From RFPI01 sp964470195 (GTDB taxonomy: Bacteria > Pseudomonadota > Gammaproteobacteria > Burkholderiales > Methylophilaceae): a DNA stretch of 54,716 nt. The notes beneath the pieces were generated by a model that saw only the letters and a list, made by a program, of their open reading frames with translations, was not told where the DNA came from and did not search any database. The position numbers and the translations under genes were made by a program. Each line of letters begins with the position of its first letter. Within the stretch, counting starts at the first letter, position 1. The stretch is taken from assembly GCA_964470195.1 (NCBI GenBank), contig CAYYBG010000011.1:1-54716 (forward strand). The letters are read 5' to 3'. This document shows, one piece after another, positions 15,906-24,518 of this stretch.

Positions 15906-18041
15906 ATGCAAGTAAAACAACGGGCATCACGAGTGCTATTAAATAATTGTTGGATAGTGCTTTTATTGTTATTTTCACAGCTCACCAGTTGTGCTACCTA
16001 TCCTTGGCCAAAAAACGACAGATCAGGGACAGCAGAACAAAGAGTTGAAGCTGCCAATATGCAGTTTAATCAGGATCTCGATAATACTAATAAGAGAAAA
16101 AAACTTCGTTTAGAAAAAGAAGCCGCAACAGATGAAATGCTCAGCTTAGCTGACAAAGCGCGAGTATCAGGCGACTATCAGCAAGCGATTACTTATTATG
16201 ACAAACTATTAGAAATCGATCCTAGCAATGGTCAAGCTGAGCAACTCAAGTTGGCGGTATTAAAAGATCAGGCACGTTCAGAAAAAATGATACAAGCAGA
16301 GACTTTGTATCATCAAAGACAATACAAATCAGCTAGCGAGTTAGTGCGTGAGATTCTGATAGAGAAACCAGACTATCAAGAGGCAATCAATTTACTTAAA
16401 AAAATAAAGGATGAATCTCATCAAACAAAAATAAAGTTACCCGAGTTAAAAGCAAACACAGATAAGCCTATCACCCTTGAACTTAGAGAGGTCAATATTA
16501 AGGTGGTATTCGAGGCCTTGTCTCGTGCCACTGGAATAAATTTTATCTTAGATAAAGATATCAAACCTGATGTCAGAACCACTATTTTTATTCGAAAAAT
16601 GAGTGTTGAAGATGCGATTGATATGGTGTTAGCGAGTAATGGACTAGGCAAAAAAATTCTGTCTGAAAATAGTGTCTTGGTGTATCCCAACACAGCACCA
16701 AAAATTAAAGACTATCAAGACTTAACAATAAGAAGTTTTTATCTGACCAATGCTAATGCAAAACAAGTAGCATCGATGTTGAAAACCATGCTTAAAACAA
16801 AAGATATTTATGTGGATGAACGTTTGAATATGCTAGTAATGCGTGATACCCCAGATATTGTCAGAATTGCTGAAAAATTAGTACAGGCAAATGATATGGC
16901 TGACCCAGAAGTTATGCTCGATATTGAGGTGCTTGAAGTGAGTCGTTCCCGATTACAAGAGCTCGGGATTACTTACCCAAATCAGTTGTCCGTTCTCAGT
17001 GCAAATACAGGTTTAACTCTTGAGGCACTTCGCAATATCACCGCAGCGAATGTTGGCGTTAGACCCAATCCAAGTGTGAATTTTAATAAAACAGTTGGTG
17101 ATGTAAATCTACTTTCAAACCCAAGAATACGTGTAAAAAATAATGAAAAAGCCAAAGTTTTGGTAGGAGATAAAGTGCCGATTATCACCACAACGTCGAC
17201 AGCGAATGTGGGGGTAGCTGAAAATGTGACCTATGTTGATGTGGGATTAAAGCTTGACGTTGAGCCAAGAATTAATTTAGATAACTATGTCAATATTAAA
17301 GTCGGTCTAGAAGTCAGTTCTTTAGGAGAAAAAACCATCACCAAAAATGGAGCTGAGGTCTACACCATAGGAACACGCAATGCGAATACGATGTTGAGAC
17401 TTAAAAATGGCGAGACTCAGATACTCGCTGGTTTAATCTTAGATGATGAAAGAAAAACTGCGACTAGATTGCCAGGCTTTGGTGATCTTCCGCTTCTAGG
17501 CCGTCTATTTGGTAATCAAACAGATAAAAAATCTAAAACTGAAATTGTATTGGCGATTACCCCGCGCATACTTAGTAATATTCAATTACCAGAATCAGAA
17601 GTAAGTGAATATTGGTCTGGTTCAGAAACACTGATGCTGGATCGTCCAAAAATTAGTTTACCTGCAACTGGAAGTTCTAGTTCGCCTGCTAGTGCAACTG
17701 TCACTAAAACCAATCTTGATACTGAGTTTGTCAAATCTACAAATGAAGTGAAGGAAATACAGAATTTAAATCCAGAAGAAGCTTCCTCGGCCGACAAAGG
17801 GACCACGAATACAGCAGGCAATATTCCTCAGGCTAATCTGAATAGTGGCGCTCAGCCAAAAACCGATGAGCCATCGTCAGCAAATATCCAATCACCCAAT
17901 ATCACCTCAAACAACAGCGACAATAATCTGGTAGCTCCTGCAACTTCAAATGTCAGTCAGGGAGATGGGGGCAATAGTATTGAGCGGGGCAGAAAGATCA
18001 TTGAGGAGTATCGCAATGCAACAAAAGCGACTGCTCAATAA
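15906..18041 (+). CDS. gspD: Secretin lipoprotein GspD with N-terminal TPR region
   Basis: A 711-residue outer-membrane secretin. A lipobox LTSC places the lipidated Cys at residue 29, so it should self-target without a pilotin. TPR-like repeats span about 80-170, an STN domain about 190-255, an N1-like domain about 270-330 and the secretin core about 390-560 with VGDKVPIITT and the glycine-ending gate GETQILAGLI. A low-complexity Ser/Asn/Gln tail of about 130 residues follows. Standard GspD has four N domains and no TPRs; this layout is nearer to the MSHA/PilQ-like secretins. GGGGA precedes the start. It overlaps the next pseudopilin gene by 26 bases. Confidence 0.9.
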   Translation: MQVKQRASRVLLNNCWIVLLLLFSQLTSCATYPWPKNDRSGTAEQRVEAANMQFNQDLDNTNKRKKLRLEKEAATDEMLSLADKARVSGDYQQAITYYDKLLEIDPSNGQAEQLKLAVLKDQARSEKMIQAETLYHQRQYKSASELVREILIEKPDYQEAINLLKKIKDESHQTKIKLPELKANTDKPITLELREVNIKVVFEALSRATGINFILDKDIKPDVRTTIFIRKMSVEDAIDMVLASNGLGKKILSENSVLVYPNTAPKIKDYQDLTIRSFYLTNANAKQVASMLKTMLKTKDIYVDERLNMLVMRDTPDIVRIAEKLVQANDMADPEVMLDIEVLEVSRSRLQELGITYPNQLSVLSANTGLTLEALRNITAANVGVRPNPSVNFNKTVGDVNLLSNPRIRVKNNEKAKVLVGDKVPIITTTSTANVGVAENVTYVDVGLKLDVEPRINLDNYVNIKVGLEVSSLGEKTITKNGAEVYTIGTRNANTMLRLKNGETQILAGLILDDERKTATRLPGFGDLPLLGRLFGNQTDKKSKTEIVLAITPRILSNIQLPESEVSEYWSGSETLMLDRPKISLPATGSSSSPASATVTKTNLDTEFVKSTNEVKEIQNLNPEEASSADKGTTNTAGNIPQANLNSGAQPKTDEPSSANIQSPNITSNNSDNNLVAPATSNVSQGDGGNSIERGRKIIEEYRNATKATAQ

Positions 18042-18534
18042 TCATTTTGCTTATGCAATGAAATCTGAATCAGGCTTTACCTTGGTAGAGCTTATGGTGA
18101 CTTTAGTGATCATGGCGATTTTATCCAGTGTTGCTTTACCTCTATTGAAAGTCACAGTAAAGCGCAACAAAGAAGCAACATTGACTCATCATCTGATGCA
18201 AATTCGCGAAGCTATCGACGCTTATAAGCTTGCCTCAGATCAAGGCCGTATCAAAAAAAATATTGACCAGTCTGGATATCCACCCAATTTAGAAATTTTA
18301 GTTTCAGGTGTCCCAGACTTAAAAGACCCAAAGAAAAGGGTCATTAAATTTTTAAGGCGTATCCCAAACGATCCTATGAGAGGCGCTGATGAATATAGGC
18401 CTTTTAGACATGATTGGGGGTTGCGAAGCTATCGAAGCGAGGGGGATAAACCGGTATATGAAGATGATGTCTATGATGTCTATTCGCTCAGCCAACAAAC
18501 AGGATTGAATGGGGTGCCCTATGCTGAATGGTAA
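18016..18534 (+). CDS. Type II secretion pseudopilin (GspG-like, second copy)
   Basis: A 172-residue pseudopilin. The leader is long (about 19 residues) and ends in SESG|FTLVELMVTLVIMAIL with Glu at +5. The C-terminal part has a GspG-like pattern, PNDPMRGADEYRPF and DVYDVYSLSQQTGLNGVPY. ATG 18016 has GAGGAG (18003-18008) at ideal spacing and starts inside the secretin gene. The next pseudopilin gene overlaps its end. It is probably a minor pseudopilin. Confidence 0.85.
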   Translation: MQQKRLLNNHFAYAMKSESGFTLVELMVTLVIMAILSSVALPLLKVTVKRNKEATLTHHLMQIREAIDAYKLASDQGRIKKNIDQSGYPPNLEILVSGVPDLKDPKKRVIKFLRRIPNDPMRGADEYRPFRHDWGLRSYRSEGDKPVYEDDVYDVYSLSQQTGLNGVPYAEW

Positions 18535-18913
18535 GCATATAAGATATTGTCGAGGCTTTACTCTGATTGAGTTATTAGTGGTGCTGACCATTCTCGCACT
18601 GTTGCTGACAATAGTAACGCCTCAATACTTCAATCATATTGATCGCGCAAAAGAAACAGCATTAAAACAAGATTTAAAAAATATACGTATGGCCATTGAC
18701 CAATACTTTGGTGATCATGGTGCCTATCCTGACAGTCTTCAAACATTGGTTGAGGAATCGTATATAGACAAAATTCCAGCTGACCCAATGACTGATAAAA
18801 CAGACTCATGGGTAATTGTTAGACCTGAGCCATCTTTTTCTGGTCAAGTCTATGACATCAAAAGTGGGGCTCAGGGCATAGCCAAAGATGGTACAACGTT
18901 TGATACTTGGTAA
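18509..18913 (+). CDS. Type II secretion pseudopilin (GspG-like, third copy)
   Basis: A 134-residue pseudopilin with prepilin site YCRG|FTLIELLVVLTILALL and Glu at +5. The globular part carries the GspG pattern DHGAYPDSLQTLVEESYIDKIPADPMTDK and ends FDTW. ATG 18509 follows AGGA; an in-frame ATG at 18521 is equally plausible and leaves a 12-residue leader. It overlaps the previous gene by 26 bases. Confidence 0.85.
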   Translation: MGCPMLNGKHIRYCRGFTLIELLVVLTILALLLTIVTPQYFNHIDRAKETALKQDLKNIRMAIDQYFGDHGAYPDSLQTLVEESYIDKIPADPMTDKTDSWVIVRPEPSFSGQVYDIKSGAQGIAKDGTTFDTW

Positions 18914-18954
18914 AGCATTTTATTGGCTTATTCTGTTAATCAAATAGTTAAATC

Positions 18955-19440
18955 ATGCGCACAGAAAAAACCAATCAAAATTTTGTGAGGCAGTCCGGAT
19001 TTAGTTATATCGGACTATTGATGTTGATGGTGACTTTAGGAATCACCATGGCAGCGACTAGTCTGGTATGGCATTTACAGCTTCAAAGACTCAAAGAGCA
19101 ACAATTACTATTTGCTGGTAACGCAATACGTAAAGCGATTAAAACTTATTATCTGTCTAACCCAACAGGCGCTAAAGAGTATCCACCCTCGTTACAGGCC
19201 TTGCTGCATGATAAACGTCAAATCAATATGACACGCCATTTGCGTCGTATCTATCTGGACCCGATGAATATCAAACAAAATTGGGGGATCATCAAGCAAA
19301 ATAATCGAGTGATTGGTGTTTATTCTAGGTCAACACTGAAGCCCATCAAGCGCAAGGGTTTTCCTTTAGTTTATGAGAAGTTTGAAAATGCAAAAAGCTA
19401 TCAAGATTGGAAATTTATTTACATTAATGGCGAAGACTGA
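18955..19440 (+). CDS. Atypical pseudopilin-like protein lacking Glu+5
   Basis: A 161-residue protein whose N-terminus reads RQSG|FSYIGLLMLMVTLGITMAA. The Gly-Phe cleavage site and the hydrophobic helix are kept, but position +5 is Gly instead of Glu. In type II systems only the tip pseudopilin GspK commonly lacks Glu+5. The globular part shows pairs of basic residues and LRRIYLDPMNIKQNWG, similar to the DPW motif region of GspG. It is the last gene of the cluster, 41 bases after its neighbour. I infer a tip or initiation role. Confidence 0.7.
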   Translation: MRTEKTNQNFVRQSGFSYIGLLMLMVTLGITMAATSLVWHLQLQRLKEQQLLFAGNAIRKAIKTYYLSNPTGAKEYPPSLQALLHDKRQINMTRHLRRIYLDPMNIKQNWGIIKQNNRVIGVYSRSTLKPIKRKGFPLVYEKFENAKSYQDWKFIYINGED

Positions 19441-19674
19441 GCTGTGATGTTTTATTGCATTTACTAATTCACATTTCAAATTTAATACCTGCCGATTAAA
19501 TTAACTTATTAATTTAACGAGCATTCTAATTTTTAATCTTATTTAATCATTACATGTCATAAAAATATCATATTAATCCTGCAAATTGGAAACATTGATT
19601 TAGTACCTTAATAACTTTCATTACACATTTGCTTAATATTAAATTTCAATTAAAACCTATCACTTCTTTATTTT

Positions 19675-20496
19675 ATGTCTGCTTTGATTAATCCAGAACT
19701 AACTGCTGAACAGCGCGTAATTTTCTTCGAGGTCATTGAGGAATCATTACGAGTTAACCATAAACCAGATTTATTTAATTTTCTGCAGCATGGAATCCAA
19801 TATCTTATTGGGCATAATGTCATGATTTATGGACTTAAGCATTTTGAAAATGATCAATATGATTTTGAATTCTTTACATCTACCTTGGAATTTACGGATA
19901 AACATTTTGAGAAAAATATTCAGAATGGGAACAGTTTGATATACAGCTCCATCAAGAAATGGCAAGAAAACCAAAAAACATTATTCGTTAGCGACGATAT
20001 CGTTGCAAACGAGTTTCCAAGCTACAGCATCTATCAAACTTCATCAATGGGTGATATAGATAATGATCTGAAGCGATACTCTGTGCACGGCTTTGGAGAC
20101 TCAAGAAATGATATGAGTAGCATTGTTTTTTTTGCACACATGACTGCGCCTGCTAATGCATTAACTGCATATTTTATTGACCTGATTATGCCATCATTGC
20201 ATTGCGCGCTACTCAGAGTGCATCAAAATAGGTTCTCAAGCAAATCTCTATCTAATCAAGATGCCGTTGTTAAAACAATTACTAAGCGCGAGTTAGAAGT
20301 TCTAGAATGGTTGAATATTGGTAAAACCAATTGGGAAATTTCTGAGATTTTAGGGATTAGTCCTACAACAGTAAAAAATCACGTACAAAATATTATTCGC
20401 AAGCTAGGTGTTGAAAATAGAAATCAAGCAGCAAAGAAAAGTGTAAGCCTTGGTCTTATATCGCAGAGTCAATTCAAATATCAGCATCAGCGCTAA
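19675..20496 (+). CDS. LuxR-family regulator, EpsA-like (XrtB/PEP-CTERM-associated type)
   Basis: A 273-residue regulator with an N-terminal domain of about 190 residues and a C-terminal LuxR HTH (about 203-262: ITKRELEVLEWLNIGKTNWE, ISPTTVKNHVQNIIRKL). The GKTNWEIS and VKNHVQNI sequences closely match EpsA, a regulator first named in Methylobacillus exopolysaccharide clusters. No exosortase, PEP-CTERM protein or polysaccharide gene is in the window. It lies between the secretion cluster and RTX gene, so it may control surface proteins. No clear Shine-Dalgarno precedes the start. Confidence 0.78.
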   Translation: MSALINPELTAEQRVIFFEVIEESLRVNHKPDLFNFLQHGIQYLIGHNVMIYGLKHFENDQYDFEFFTSTLEFTDKHFEKNIQNGNSLIYSSIKKWQENQKTLFVSDDIVANEFPSYSIYQTSSMGDIDNDLKRYSVHGFGDSRNDMSSIVFFAHMTAPANALTAYFIDLIMPSLHCALLRVHQNRFSSKSLSNQDAVVKTITKRELEVLEWLNIGKTNWEISEILGISPTTVKNHVQNIIRKLGVENRNQAAKKSVSLGLISQSQFKYQHQR

Positions 20497-20662
20497 TCCA
20501 TCATTTTTTGAATTTTGTAATTTCAAAAAGTTAATAATTTGGTAATGATTTCTAGTCTTTTATAACTACCTTCAAAACACTTTCCTTCACATAAAGTTCT
20601 TAAAATATTTTTCCATAAATTGATTTAGTTTTTTGTAATTTTTAAACATTTAGGAGAAATAT

Positions 20663-22780
20663 ATGAGCGGAATGGAAATTGGAAGCGACTCGCTAGGATC
20701 ATCGCTATTTCTGTTTACATACGATAGAGCGAACAATATATCTGCAATTTTTGACTTGGGTTTAAATTACTCATCTCTCTCCTTTAACAATACTTCTTTC
20801 GATTCTTCAAATAGAGCTACTTCTCAAACATGGAATTTGGCTGCTGGAGATTATGCTGCAGCATGGAATGCTTTTGATGCAGTAGCAGTCGATGCGAATG
20901 TTCTTTGGGGTGTAATTGCTGTAGACACTATTGGTAGCGGTGCTGGAACTCGCGGCATTATTCAGACTTATAACCGTGATGTTGCGTCTACGCCATCCGC
21001 CTTAAGTACCAGCTCATTGCTGACTCAGATCAACCTTGTTAATGACTTTATTACAGGTGCAAACTTTGCTGGGGATAAAGTTGTTTCAAATTTTGATAGC
21101 TCTGAGACAGGGGGTGTCGTTGCTGGTGCTGATGCAGCTGGTGATTCAAATATTCTTAATTTGCTTGGTCAAGACGCAATTAATGCACAAGGTGGTGTTG
21201 CGGTGACTAATTATGGTGACGACCTGGCATTGTATGAGCGATTGGCTGGTTCTTCTGCGCTCACTCCTTCAACGCTATCATTCTTGCAAGACAGTAACGG
21301 TTTTGCCTCTTTCACCCTGACTTCAGCTGGTCAGCTAAGTTATGTAGCGGTGACTGCACCAACAGATACCACACCACCCACGATAGCGATTACGACGAGT
21401 GATGCTAACTTGACGGTTGGCGAGACAGCCACCATCACTTTCACATTAAGTGAGGCGTCAAGCAATTTTGTTGCGAGTGACGTTACGGTGACAGGGGGGG
21501 TATTAAGTAATTTTAGTGGTTCAGGCACTAGTTATACGGCAACTTTTACACCGACAGCTAATAGTACAAGCAATGGTGTGGTGAGTGTTGCCAGCAATAG
21601 ATTTACTGATGCTGCAAACAACAACAACGTTGACGGCAGTGATGCAAACAACACAGTGACCATGACAGTCAATACGCTTCCTGCCGTTGGGCAAACGCTC
21701 ACTGGTGACAAAGGCGCCAATGCGTTAACTGGTGGTGCCCTGGCTGATACATTAATTGGTAATGCTGGCAATGACACATTAAATGGTGGCGCTGGTGCAG
21801 ATATCATGCTGGGTGGTGCAGGTAACGATACTTACAATGTTGATGATGTAGCTGATGTGGTATCAGAGGCTAGAAATGCTGGCACCGATCAAGTGATTAC
21901 CTCATTAACAACCTACACCTTAGGTGTTAATGTTGAGAATTTGGCTTTCAACGGCACGACTTCAAGCAATCTTACTTTCAATGGTAATGCCCTGAAAAAT
22001 AGCATCACAGGCTCAAATGGAAATGACACAATCAATGGCGGAGCTGGTGCTGACATCATGGCCGGTGGCGCGGGCGACGATACATATTATGTTGATAACA
22101 GCAAAGATGTCATTGTTGAAACCAGCGGTAACGACACTGTTATCAGTACAGTAACGCACCGATTGGCAACTGGCGTTGAGAATTTAGTGCTGTCAGGGGT
22201 TGCTGGCATACACGGCACTGGCAATGATTCGGCTAACTATATCACTGGAAATGGTGCCGCTAATTCTATTACTGGGGGTGCTGGTAACGATACCTTGGTT
22301 GGTGGTGCGGGTAGAGACACACTGAAAGGCGACGCAGGTTCAGACACCTTTGTGTTTGCCTTGGGTGACAGTGGACAGACTGCAAAAACACTAGACATCA
22401 TTCTTGATTTTGGTAAAGGCGCCGTTGGCGTTGGCGACAAAATTGACTTTTCAAGTGCTTTAACCATTGGTGGTTCTGCGAGCGCGGCCACTGACTATCA
22501 AGCTTCCATTAATGCAAGCACTGGAGTAGCGACATTCGCAGCTGGCTCGGGAACTTCACTCGAAGATGCTTTAGCCGATATTGCCATGAGCTTTACAGCA
22601 TCCTCAGACAGCGTAGGTGACTTTGCATTATTTAGAATTAATAACAAAGGTAACTTTTATATGTTTATTTCTGACGGCGTGATGGGTGAAACGGCAAATG
22701 ATGTGGTATTGCAGTTGGTCGGTGTGACCTCTGTGAATGCTATTGATTTGACGGGTGGCAACTTGACGATTGTTAGCTAG
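20663..22780 (+). CDS. RTX-repeat calcium-binding exoprotein with Ig-like domain
   Basis: A 705-residue acidic protein without a signal peptide, a type I secretion candidate. Residues 1-230 are a Ser/Asn/Ala-rich region of unknown fold. An Ig-like domain (about 235-335) begins DTTPPTIAITTSDANLTVGE. RTX nonapeptides of the GGAGNDTL type occur near 360, 445 and 535, the first two each leading a similar unit of roughly 80 residues (GADIM-GGAG-DTY-VD). The last 150 residues form a typical RTX C-terminal domain (DTFVFALGDSG ... ILDFGKGAVGVGDKIDFS). AGGAGA precedes the ATG. No ABC exporter or HlyD gene is nearby. Confidence 0.85.
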   Translation: MSGMEIGSDSLGSSLFLFTYDRANNISAIFDLGLNYSSLSFNNTSFDSSNRATSQTWNLAAGDYAAAWNAFDAVAVDANVLWGVIAVDTIGSGAGTRGIIQTYNRDVASTPSALSTSSLLTQINLVNDFITGANFAGDKVVSNFDSSETGGVVAGADAAGDSNILNLLGQDAINAQGGVAVTNYGDDLALYERLAGSSALTPSTLSFLQDSNGFASFTLTSAGQLSYVAVTAPTDTTPPTIAITTSDANLTVGETATITFTLSEASSNFVASDVTVTGGVLSNFSGSGTSYTATFTPTANSTSNGVVSVASNRFTDAANNNNVDGSDANNTVTMTVNTLPAVGQTLTGDKGANALTGGALADTLIGNAGNDTLNGGAGADIMLGGAGNDTYNVDDVADVVSEARNAGTDQVITSLTTYTLGVNVENLAFNGTTSSNLTFNGNALKNSITGSNGNDTINGGAGADIMAGGAGDDTYYVDNSKDVIVETSGNDTVISTVTHRLATGVENLVLSGVAGIHGTGNDSANYITGNGAANSITGGAGNDTLVGGAGRDTLKGDAGSDTFVFALGDSGQTAKTLDIILDFGKGAVGVGDKIDFSSALTIGGSASAATDYQASINASTGVATFAAGSGTSLEDALADIAMSFTASSDSVGDFALFRINNKGNFYMFISDGVMGETANDVVLQLVGVTSVNAIDLTGGNLTIVS

Positions 22781-22877
22781 ATAAGCAAATGTTGGCGTAA
22801 CAAGCACATAGTAAGCGTGATACGCCAAGCAAATGACTCAACTTATGACGACTTTTTTAAATTGAAGGGATTACATT

Positions 22878-24347
22878 ATGAAAATCAGACAAATTGCTAT
22901 GCTTGTTGCTGGACTAGGTTCTGCAGCAGCTTCTATGGCCGCGCCAGTGACTGTTGCTGAAATTGATGCTGCATTTGCCAACAGTACACTTCAGCAAGCC
23001 TGGATTACAGGTGCATCTGCACCAACTTTGACGGTTTATGAGGGTTGGGTTCGAGGCTGTGATGCAGATACAAATTCTATTTTTACAACATCTAGTGGCA
23101 CTAGTGTAAAGCCTGGCTCTATCGGAAACTATAGTGCTTATGCTTGTAAACGTGGTGGTATCGTGTCGGTGTTGTACCACACTTTAGATGGCGGTTCTTT
23201 GAATGCTTATACCCCCCATACCATAGGTTCTATTTTAGCGCGTGTAAAATTTGTAGGTACTGGAAACGGCTGTAGTGCAACACCATTAAGCTATAGCGAT
23301 ACTACTAACCCTGCAAATAACGCAGCTGTCTATAAGAGCTGTAGCTTAATTGGCACATCCTTGCCATCTACTGGTGCGACAGCTGCCACAAACTCCAGTA
23401 ATAGTGCGGCATTGGCCTCAGATCCAAATGCTCCACAATTGCCTGTGGGCGGCTATTCTGATGTAGAAGCAGCCTTGTTTAGCGCAAGTATTGGCGGCGG
23501 TAGTGTGGCCTCTAAAGGAACAGAATCAGAAGTGGGTGTTGGTCAAGTGTTTGGTTTGGCAGTAAGTATTCCGCTGTATCGTGCACTACAAGCTCAACAA
23601 GGCTTGGCAGATCCTGATGCTTCAACATTTGATCCAGCCAATGCACCTAATGTTAATGCGGCACAATACACTAGCTTGATTACCCCCGGTGGCACACAGA
23701 CTTGGGATGTTTTGCTACCTGGTAATACCAATACCGTCAAGATTGCTCGTCGTGTCGATACTTCAGGTTCTCAATCTAGTTCCAATGTGTATTTCTTAAA
23801 GAACCCATGCTCCCGTGGTGTCAATCAAACCTTACCACCTTCAGATAGCACGAATAGTGCAACTGGCTATGAGGTGGTGTTACATTCAGGATCAGGTAAC
23901 GTAAAAACAGCTTTAACCACTGCATCCAATGCTGCGAATGCTGCAGATCAATTTGCTATTGGCGTGTTATCAGTAGAAAACAACTGGCGTACTGATTCTG
24001 CATCAAGCTCAGGCTATCGTTACGTGAAACTTGATGGTGTGCATCCTGAAGCAGGTGATACTGATCGTGCTCGTAAAACAGCCGCCAATGGGGATTATAA
24101 GTTCCATATGGAAATGCGACAGTTTGTACGTGCTGATTACGCAGGTAAACCAGCGAAAACAGCATTCGAATCTGCCGTGTTAGACGAAATTACCACGCAA
24201 TTAAAAAATCCTCCAGCCAACTCATGTGCGACTTTCCCACGTGGATTAACTTTGATTCCACCAAATGGTACCTCCTGTACTGTTGGTGTTGAGGTCGCTA
24301 AGATGACCAACTTTGGAAATAATTGTGCGGCACCAATCCAGTTCTAA
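22878..24347 (+). CDS. Large secreted protein of unknown function
   Basis: A 489-residue protein with a Sec signal peptide (MKIRQIAMLVAGLGSAAASMA|APV). The mature part is Ser/Ala/Asn-rich with several cysteines, likely disulfide-bonded. ITGASAPTLTVYEG near residue 43 and the overall mix resemble periplasmic substrate-binding-like proteins found beside haemagglutinin genes in betaproteobacteria, but I could not assign a family. A terminator follows. It lies between the RTX and two-partner genes, so a surface or periplasmic function linked to them is possible. Confidence 0.7.
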   Translation: MKIRQIAMLVAGLGSAAASMAAPVTVAEIDAAFANSTLQQAWITGASAPTLTVYEGWVRGCDADTNSIFTTSSGTSVKPGSIGNYSAYACKRGGIVSVLYHTLDGGSLNAYTPHTIGSILARVKFVGTGNGCSATPLSYSDTTNPANNAAVYKSCSLIGTSLPSTGATAATNSSNSAALASDPNAPQLPVGGYSDVEAALFSASIGGGSVASKGTESEVGVGQVFGLAVSIPLYRALQAQQGLADPDASTFDPANAPNVNAAQYTSLITPGGTQTWDVLLPGNTNTVKIARRVDTSGSQSSSNVYFLKNPCSRGVNQTLPPSDSTNSATGYEVVLHSGSGNVKTALTTASNAANAADQFAIGVLSVENNWRTDSASSSGYRYVKLDGVHPEAGDTDRARKTAANGDYKFHMEMRQFVRADYAGKPAKTAFESAVLDEITTQLKNPPANSCATFPRGLTLIPPNGTSCTVGVEVAKMTNFGNNCAAPIQF

Positions 24348-24377
24348 TCGCATAGACTAGTACTGGTTGGGCATCAG

Positions 24378-24416
24378 AAAAAAAGCACAACCTCATATTC
24401 AGGGTGTGCTTTTTTA
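24378..24416 (+). terminator. Intrinsic terminator after the secreted protein gene
   Basis: AGCACAACCT (24384-24393) pairs with AGGGTGTGCT (24401-24410), one mismatch, seven-base loop, flanked by an A run before and T run after. It can act in both directions and separates the 22878 gene from the two-partner operon. Confidence 0.85.
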
Positions 24417-24432
24417 TGTGGGCTATCAATTG

Positions 24433-24463
24433 AGTATTAATAGTCTAGCGGACTAATACTTTT
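24433..24463 (+). promoter_or_regulatory. Bulged hairpin upstream of the two-partner operon
   Basis: AGTATT (24433-24438) pairs with AATACT (24455-24460), and AGTC with GACT inside, around a TAGCG loop with a three-base bulge; three T follow. It could be a second weak terminator or an operator before the tpsB gene. Its role is not determinable here. Confidence 0.35.
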
Positions 24464-24518
24464 CATGATGTTGTCATAATAGCAATGGAAAATAACTACT
24501 TAATTAAAGTTAAATTCC

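Noticed and set aside
20281..24347. Exosortase/PEP-CTERM system suggested by the EpsA-like regulator
   Set aside because: Neither neighbouring protein ends with a PEP motif, transmembrane helix and Arg tail, and no exosortase is in the window.
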